Of a stretch of DNA of 25,000 nucleotides, positions 9,801 to 18,800 are shown piece after piece. Below the pieces are notes generated by a model. That model did no database searches, had not been told where the DNA came from, and saw only the letters and a program-made list of their open reading frames with translations. Each line of letters begins with the position of its first letter. Position 1 is the stretch's first letter. This stretch comes from Bugula neritina. Its lineage: Eukaryota; Bryozoa; Gymnolaemata; Cheilostomatida; Bugulidae. The position numbers and the translations under genes were made by a program. Location: assembly GCA_964035545.1 (NCBI GenBank), contig OZ037772.1, forward strand, positions 6,629,889 to 6,654,888, given 5' to 3'.

Positions 9801-12800
9801 GTTACATACTGCACAGAGCTAGCAGTGATAGTAACCTTGCTATTGGCAGTACTTATTACAACTGCCAGCATATAAGCTGCATTGTAGAATGCCGTTGGGG
9901 CAGGCTAGTAAAACCAAATTCTGCTCTCTAATATACCTTAGACAAAATGCAGCAACATAATTTTTAGTTTCAAATTACATTTGCCACCCTTACATGAGCT
10001 GTGGGCTTCATAAAGATTCATATGATTAGAGATTTATGCTATAGGCCCTATCTGTGCTAGTGTATGATGAAAATAACACACCATTGTCAAAGTTAACTTC
10101 AAGTATGTTGTTTTCCAGAAACTCAGTAATGTCCATTTATCTCTCGCATACAAATACTTATGTAATACTATACAGTTTAAGTTTTATTTTAGAGCACATC
10201 TGCAAACTCTACAATAAGAGCTTGCTTTACCAGTCTATTTCAGACCTGTTTTTGTAGCTAGTAATACGCAAGCTACTTATTTTTAAACTTTTGGGTTATT
10301 TGTTCAAAACCATTAGCTTTGCTAGTAACCCGATACTATTGCAACAGTTGACTGCTATCAACATGAATTGACAGCCTAATAATTATAACCCTTTTGCGCG
10401 CGAAATATTTATGTAATGATAGTTACTCATATAGTGCGCATCTTATTACCGATGACTGCGTGGTCTAGAGGTTAGAGGCGTCAGCGAGGAGTTAGTTGGT
10501 TATGGTTCAACCCTGTTTTGTTGCAATTTTTTTTGTCAACTTATGCAAATCCTACGCATGTATAATAAATATGGCTATAATTGTAAAGTTTTTTTTAACT
10601 TTTGTTCAACAGTAAGACAACATACATGCATAATAATTAGATACTGAACACTGGACTAAACCTTAAATTGATCTTATAGAATACAATGTACTTAAAATAA
10701 TCATATGTGAATTAGAGAAACTGAAAGTACACCTGCTGCTCTATAGACAGACCTTTACTGACAAGACTGCAAAGTGAAGTGATTTAGCTGAAATTAACTC
10801 TGCCAAACAAACAAAGAATTATGTTGTGCTGAGGCATTTTCAATATATTATTGTAACATAGTGAGATGATTCAGCTAAGTGCTAATGTAAAACAGGGAAC
10901 ATTATATTGGCAGAAATCCAATAGACTGCCAATTTGTGCGAGAGGGTACTATATGTTATTGTGATAGCGCAGGCGGCAAACGTACTAGGAATGTTATAAT
11001 TAGTCACAGGAGCGTAGCTAGAACCACCATATGAAGAATTTAGAAAATTGCAGTGAAACTTGCAAAATGGTGTATGTTTTTACCAAATTGTGAAGAGCAT
11101 AAACAGAATTTCAAAAAACAAAGAAAGTATATTAGAGAAAACATATCAAGGAATGTCAAGTTTAACTTTTATACTTTATAAAATGAATCCCCTGTGCTAC
11201 AGCAGTGGAACATGGAGGGTGTAAAATTTTACTTATTATGCAACAACTTTCTCAAAAAAATTTTTATTGAAAAATTAAAAAAGTATATGAAAGAGGAATG
11301 CAAGAGCTATCTTTTCATGTAAAATTTGTTAATGTGAGACAAAAACTGTTCGAGCTATCCCCTGGAAACCGTTTATATATAACATAAAGCAGTGCCTGAA
11401 TCTGGAAAGTAATGACCTTAAACCAACTGTGTAGTTCTGAGCAGATGATGATATGATCAGCTGACCTGTAACAATCAAAAGAACTCAGAAATTTAGTGCA
11501 TAACACATTTTATTAGTTAAATATTCACTTAATTCCGTAATTTAAAATTTTTCTTTCTTATTTGACATTTTATAGAAATTTTTAAATTGAATCAGCAATG
11601 ATTTACCGGTCGTAACTGTTACTACATTTATAGTAAATGGTTAAAATTATAAAATTACCCACAAATGGTTAGGTTTTGGTCTTTGTTGGTAACTCAAGTG
11701 TTGCTTAATGTTTATTAGCTAATGTAAAATGAGGTAAACATCAATGAGAAACAAGAATTAGCTAATTCTAGTTTGTCTATATAGTACATTCTAGAGCAAA
11801 TATAATAACTGCAATTATATCTTTTTTATCATGTTTTTCAAAATGAATTGACAGACCTGAGAAGAGTTATTGCATCTATCAAATGCACCATATTACTTGG
11901 TTGGCCAACATTTGTTTTCATTCGAAGTTTGGCACCGTATCAGTATGTTGGAAACCAAGTTGGAGCGCAACTCCAGGAATACTATGCTGAAAATTTAGAG
12001 TGCGAACTGAGCTTGAACAGTGTTTTTGATTAATCCTACTTTAGCATTTTGCAATTGGATCGACTTCTGGCAAGGGAGCAAGCCAGATAAATGGTCTTGT
12101 GTAATGGTTTTCCATCATTTTTATCTTTCTAGCTTTTCTGACAAGGTGAAAGATCCTGTGGGCACTGCATCAGTCTGTAAAGCAGGTGTTTTTCTAATAA
12201 AGGCATTAAATACCTATCCAGCCTTTCACAGTATTTAAAAGCATTCCTCATGCGTTGGGCAACATAAATCTACTACAGGGGCATTCTCTGTAAAGCACCC
12301 TTACATCATGTTTGTTGCCTAATTTTGAGGAAACAAATTTGGATCAAACTTTTTTTAGGCCTCTGCTTTATATAACTTTGCCATATAATTTTACCTTAAA
12401 TGTCAAAAAAATTTCATTACAGAAATGTACTTCTTGTCACTGCTGGGGTGTCCATGTCAGGCTTATATGATGCCTACCTTTGGTGCTCACTGTTGAGCAG
12501 TTTTCTTCCAGTTTCTAGACATCTTAAATAATCTTAAATAATTATTGTTATGCAGAAATATTCCAATGTATAGTGGTTGATGCCAGTTGAGTTTAAGTAG
12601 ATTCTCTAATTGTTTTGCTCAGGGAGATGCTGGTGAGAGAGAAAAATGCGTGTGACTAATCTTCAGGTCATGCATACGGTAGTCTTCCTTTCTCGACCCT
12701 ACCATCATGCTCATCCAACTTTTTAGTTTGTTTAGAGCTTTTGATGGTAACCAAAACTGAAATCTATATTTCTAGTCAATTTTTCTGAAGTAGTTCACTG

Positions 12801-15800
12801 TAATTGAGCTCAATTTATACTCTATGTTGTCAACATGCCCAGATGTTGTCAAGCTGTGATTAGCAACAGCTGGTTTGGCCAACCACATATTGTGATGCAT
12901 TGAATAACCTCTATAGTTTTTCTCAGAAGATAGCAAATATGTTTGAAATCTTTTCTAAGGAAAAGCGTCTATAGCAACTTCTTTTCTAAAAGTGTGAGTG
13001 CAGCTTTTACCAGAATATTGTATCTCAGCACGAAAGTTCAAATAATGGCTCACAATTGTGCTATACAAACTAAAATCAGCTATTTCTAAAAGATTCTTGA
13101 AGAGAGCATAATCAAGTCTTTATTGATGTACACATATGATGTCCTATAATACCTCACAAATACTAAGAAAAATATGAGCTATCAAAATAACTGCTTGGTG
13201 ATGATCCCATAATTACTAGCATGACTGTATATATTGTAGAACAGCAAAAATAATTGAGGTTATTCTTTACCTGCATGTACAATACAATTTTGTAAAGTTG
13301 TGGTGTTAGAAAATTTGTAACAGTTTCATGACTGAACAGTTTTTATTGAGTGATGCCATACCACAAAAGTTGCAAATGTGGTGTTTAGTTTGAGAAATGG
13401 TGGTTCTAAAAGACAGCTGTTTTCAGATCAAGAAAAACATGACTTTAAATCTCTCACATCACTGAAGGAAGAAGTTAACACCTACTTTTTTAATCAGCTG
13501 AAAGTAATTGCCGAAAAAATTACTACTATATGTATTTTGGACAAGAAAGTTTGGAATGATCTTGACGTTCAAGAAGAGAAATGTTCAGATGTTATAAAAG
13601 AGATCGAGAAAGTCAGGGATGAGATGGCAAGTTTTTTGAGTTCGTTTTGTGTACACTAAATCTTTCAATCTCTAAAGCTCTCTAGACTTTAGGTAAACAG
13701 CATTTTTTAAGTATTTAAGATTGCTATTGAAAAATTTTTCTGATGCTACATTCATTCACTTTTTTCCAGAGCTCCTAAAACGAATTTCAGGAAATATAAA
13801 ACTAAATGCTGGTGTATTAAAGTAAAAAAGTGTTGATAAGGAAAATATTATGTAATCATCTGATTAAATCACTTTCAAACATTATTTTGTCTGTTATTTA
13901 TTTTTACTTTACCACTCCAAAATTTTAACATCTGGCAGTAATGCACAAGTATCAAAGAAGCCTAGTAATACTACATAATAAATTTTGTAAAATGCAAATA
14001 CCATACTACCAAACATCGCCACCACTTTCTTGGTACAATATCAGGTATTTTAAGTTGAGATTTGAACAACTATCATTTTAAATGGTAAAAAATATTTCAA
14101 ATGATAAACAAAAATATGTGTTTGATTGAAAAAACATTTATTCAAAATTGTGATTCTAGATCCAAAGACTAACTAATGAGAGTCAAGAGCTGATTGACAG
14201 AGTTAAAAACCACAAAGAAAAGGTGACCAATCAGGTGGAAGATTTCTACAACAAGCTGATGCTGAAGAAAGGCAGGTTGGAGAAGACACAAGCTGAGGTA
14301 CATCGTCTGCTGAAAGATGGTCATGTGACTGAGAAGATTAGAGAAAGGAAGAGAATATCAGAAGAGATGGAAAAGTATGATGTAGAAAAGCTGGCTGATT
14401 GTGAACTCACTGATCCACCAATGTTAATAGAAACAGGTTTGGGATGTTTCAATTATGATTTATTATGGTAACAGTTATAATGGGAAATCTGTCAGTTATT
14501 ACGCCTTCAATTTATATTTATCTTTCACAGCATAGTTAACGTCATTCCCAGCAAAATATCATCTTATAATCTAATCTCAGTTCCTAGTTGCTATTGCTCT
14601 GTGGGCGGCATGCGTATTGCCTACTTGTTATACTTTAGCATGAGTTTGAACAATTGCCAACAAACCATCACATTGGCTAGGGCTGCACCTGTTCATATTA
14701 CAACCATCGCAACAATCTATTGAGCAAGTATGTGGTCATGGCAAGCCTAAGCATCACCTCATTATTATTACTGCAAGACACCAGTGGTTCGTTTCATGTG
14801 CAATGTACTTGATGTACAAAGGAAGATAATTTTCCTAACTACTTTTTCAACGAACAATGTAAAACTATTTCAGATTCTGGAAGCAAGCTAACTGCTAATG
14901 CTAACTCAATATTCTTCCATTTGGCTAGTCTAATAAAGTTGTTAATAATTATAGGCTTGACTACAACCTTTGAAATTTTAATGCAGTTATTATTTAAATA
15001 CTGTAAAAAGCAGCCATAACAAATAATTTAGAGATGCTCTTCTCTCAAAGCATAATGTTTTTAGGCTAAACTATTAATCTATCTGTTCACTACCATTGAC
15101 TAACTTAAAACCAAAATTACCTTCATCATTAAAATCCTCTTTTAGTTGCAACAACACTTAACTCACTGCTAAACTATTACAATCAGTTACAGACTCTGCA
15201 CAATAGCTTAGAATAGTAAATAGACGTGCATATAGGTCAGATAGTCATGTGTGAGATTTTGTTGGTAGCTGTGAAAGGCAGATATGCAGAATTTTGTGTG
15301 GCCACTTTGAGTTTAGATGGTTTGGGTAAAGGATTTGATTGCTGAAAGTGTCTAATTAAGCTAGTAGGTACTTTTGTGGTCCCATTGTACATTAGTATAT
15401 AAGCAATAATCAACACTTATTGAAGTGAGTTGGAACTTGGAACTATATAAAAGGTTAGACCATGAGCCTGTGCTTTAAGTATATTCTATTTGTTCTCTGT
15501 TGTATACAGTCTAAACTTTAAAAGATCTAATCAAGCCTAAATGGCTTCTATCTAAATGTTCAAAAATTGGCTATGAGCTGTATCTTGTTGCCTTGCACTG
15601 AGAAATTAATATGAGGCCAGCAAACAACTGGGCTCCTTTGTACTCCTGGCAACTACTATCAATAGTTGGTTATCATAGCTGCGCAGCGTTCACTCAAGCA
15701 TGATATCATCGGCAATTGTAGACCAACTCAGAGCCAAGATTATCAACTATTTTATGTTTCTAAATTTAGCATCTAATAGAAAAAGCTGTGTCTAGTTAGA

Positions 15801-18800
15801 CTGACTGACCGACACTATGCTTGCCTGAGTGAAACATTCAAGATGAAAAGTTTTAATTTTAGCTAGACATGTATTGAGAATTTGAAAAGAAAACCTCCTT
15901 AAGATAAAAACAGATGTCCAGTGAATTCAGTTTTGTTTCCAGACTGATAGGTGTCAGTTAATCAGCTCAGATTTAACTAGCAATGCATTATCTATTATTT
16001 TGATGCTACAGTTATAATATTCCATAACAAGAATTGACTTGAGAATTTAGGCATATATGCAACAATAATTGAGTTTTATTCAAGTAATTATACCAGATAG
16101 CCATGCATTGCTAAAGATCACAACGAAAATCAGTTTGGATTTTCAAACATAATATAATATATATACACGTATGATCAGGCATAGAAGTAGCAAGTTCAAT
16201 GAATAATGCGAACATGCAGAAGGTGTAACAGGTGTGTACTATTGTGAAGGAACAAATCAGGCCTTTTTATAGCAATACATCATATAAGTATATTACAAAC
16301 ATGGGGGAAATATTAGGTAGTTCCCTAATTACTTTTCTTTAACAAACATTACGATATTGAATGTCAAAACTGACTTTGTAAAAAAGCAGAATCTATAGAA
16401 ATTCAAGCTGCAAAAGCCTAACCAAAAGGCACCTTGTTAGGGTAATTAGTCCTGTCAACTATTAATAATTTTAGTTTTTATATCCGTTGATAAAAGTCCT
16501 ATTTTTGCAGGTAGAGTCTTGATATATAGGTGTCAATTGCAGAGTATTATGCTTTTTAAACATAAAAAGATATCGTCTTGCAAGAGTAGAAGATCAAAAA
16601 ATCCTAAGAGCAGCAGCTGACAATGAAAAGATGTCCTGATTACACATATTATAGCATTTCTTTGGCAAAACCTAATCATCTAGTATAGGCTACTTGTTTT
16701 GGGGCATCATCTAAAAATACAAATAGCAGATTTCTCAATACATTCAAAAGTAATTTTCAACATTTGGAATTTGATTTAACATGTTCATACACCACAGTTA
16801 GTACAGGTACTATAGTAGTATATATTCTGTAAAATCCACCTATACTGTAATCAGATCAAAGCTGCCTGCATGCTGGTAACTTTATAAAAGACACAGCTCA
16901 TAATTACAATTAATATTAGGTTGAATGCTCCCTTGAAATTGTATTTTTTAAATAATTTCTCAGTAGATATGATTGCCATGATCACTACAATTTTTTTGAA
17001 ACATATGCTTATAATGTATTTCAAGTTGGTCACTCAAAGTAAATGTAGTTTGGTATGCAAGTAGTAGTACAATTAGAATTACTAAACAAAAGCTCCTCAG
17101 TGCAATATTATATTTCTATGTGCCTTCTCAACTACAGAACTCTAAATAATTGAAGAGAAAAATAATAGTCAATAATAAATTTGGCAATTTTTCTTAAAGT
17201 TAATTACTTTATTAATTACTTAATAGTTCTACCATTAATGAATGACTATATTACTATACATTTTATGAATATAAAACTCAATTTTGAAGTTCAGTGATAC
17301 TGTGCAATACTAATAATAATAATAATAATAGTATAGTAATAGTAATACTAATACGCGGTATAGGCCTACTGTAATACTAATAGTACAACTATACAAATAC
17401 TATAAAATTAAATATATAATTGCTTGTAAGCAATATGAAATATGCGAATTTGCTGAAGGAAGCGGTATGTACTCACTTACCCTTGAAGTTAAACTCTTTA
17501 AGTTAATCAAAGTACACTCTTTCATCCTAGGTTTGAGAGGTAAAAGATGTTTTTCACTCAATTTTATAATGATAATCCCACCGCCAGTTAGCAAGTTCAC
17601 TTCACAGATTGCGTTTTAACATCGAATATTTTATTTACCGAGATAGCTTTTACTAGTAACATCTCCAATACGGCAAGATACAGCTACTACGTATTACACA
17701 GAGCGGTTTGTTTGAGGACAGTGCACTGCAGCCGTGGCATGACTAGGGTAGCCTAGGTTTTCTCCGGGTGGAGGTAGATGTGAATTATAAACGTTCTACG
17801 TGCTTTTTTGAAAGCAATATGATATCATACGCTTTAATCATTATTATACAAAATATAAATTATTGTTTTATAAATGATTTTTACTTGAAACAAACAGCTA
17901 TTTATTTATTTTACTATTTTGTTTTTAAAAGAAGATGATTGATAGATATTATACCACAACCATACTCCACTCCTTTAGTTATAATTTAATTAGATTAGAA
18001 GTCACATATTCAATACAAACAAGCTAGGCCTATATTATAGCTATTCTGATGTCTACTGCTGGAATTAGCTTAAAACTGTAATGAAGCTCTTACTGAGCTA
18101 GTAGACTGAAAGTGCACAACACGTAGTAAGCTACCAACATTATAAATTGGTGCAAGCAGTAAAGGAAATTAGCAGTATACGTGTACAAAAACTTGCACTC
18201 AAATGTAATAACACCATATAGTTATGGTTATTTGAGATTCAGTCAGGTCCAAAAGAAATTGTGAAATTAAATACTCATAGATATTACATAATGCTGAATC
18301 TGGCTACATATTTGGCTATTTAAAGCTAATTGTAATTAAAACCATATTGCAATATAAAATAACCTGCCTAAGTTGCACATTAGTGACAAGTAGTCTAGTT
18401 GGGCATTTAAGTTCAAATCATGAGCTCATTTCAGCTAAAAATAGCCGCACCTTGTCACTGCCTATGAATGGCTGCGGTCACTGCCAGAGGCATTAGCAAA
18501 ATGGCTTACTGCTACACGCAAGCCTCGTACGTACAAAAATTATTTATCAATCAGAAACTACTTATTTAATTGTGAGCTACCAGAATTTAATACCATATTA
18601 TAAAAAGTTGCCTGGTAGGTGCAATAGCAGAAAACTTAAAAAGCCTAAATTCTTCGATGTTTTAAGGGATTCTAATTTGAGAACAGGTTGAAATTCTCTC
18701 TAAACTTCTTACGCTGCATCTCACCACCTATAATAGGCCCAATAATGCGAAACACAGGGTTTAATTTCTCAATACCCTCATCACTGCGCATACCTCATAC

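Larger units (their letters stand above)
8401..13426 (+). other. gene 2 intron 3, 5.0 kb, repeat-bearing
   Basis: It lies between the exon carrying most of B-box 2 and the exon carrying its last histidine. It contains a minus-strand repeat (about 8821-9110), an AT palindromic tract (about 9425-9475), a tRNA-like SINE-like head (about 10451-10525), a plus-strand relative of the first repeat (about 11007-11434) and an unexplained ORF pair (11848-12238). The rest is AT-rich with nothing I can name. Confidence 0.75.

Noticed and set aside
10384-10480. Possible homology between the GCGCGC-containing patches near 10390, 19340 and 23490
   Set aside because: They share short words (GCGCA, TACCG or TTCAGTGA) but spacing and flanks do not align well by eye. 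The similarity is too weak to claim a repeat.
10451-10525. Functional tRNA gene
   Set aside because: The acceptor arms do not pair and the T stem is poor. Only polymerase III promoter-like motifs remain.
13378-13426. In-frame upstream extension of gene 2 exon 4
   Set aside because: It begins with GTG, not ATG. A good TTTTCAG acceptor at 13426 and the identical boundary in gene 1 show it is intron sequence.
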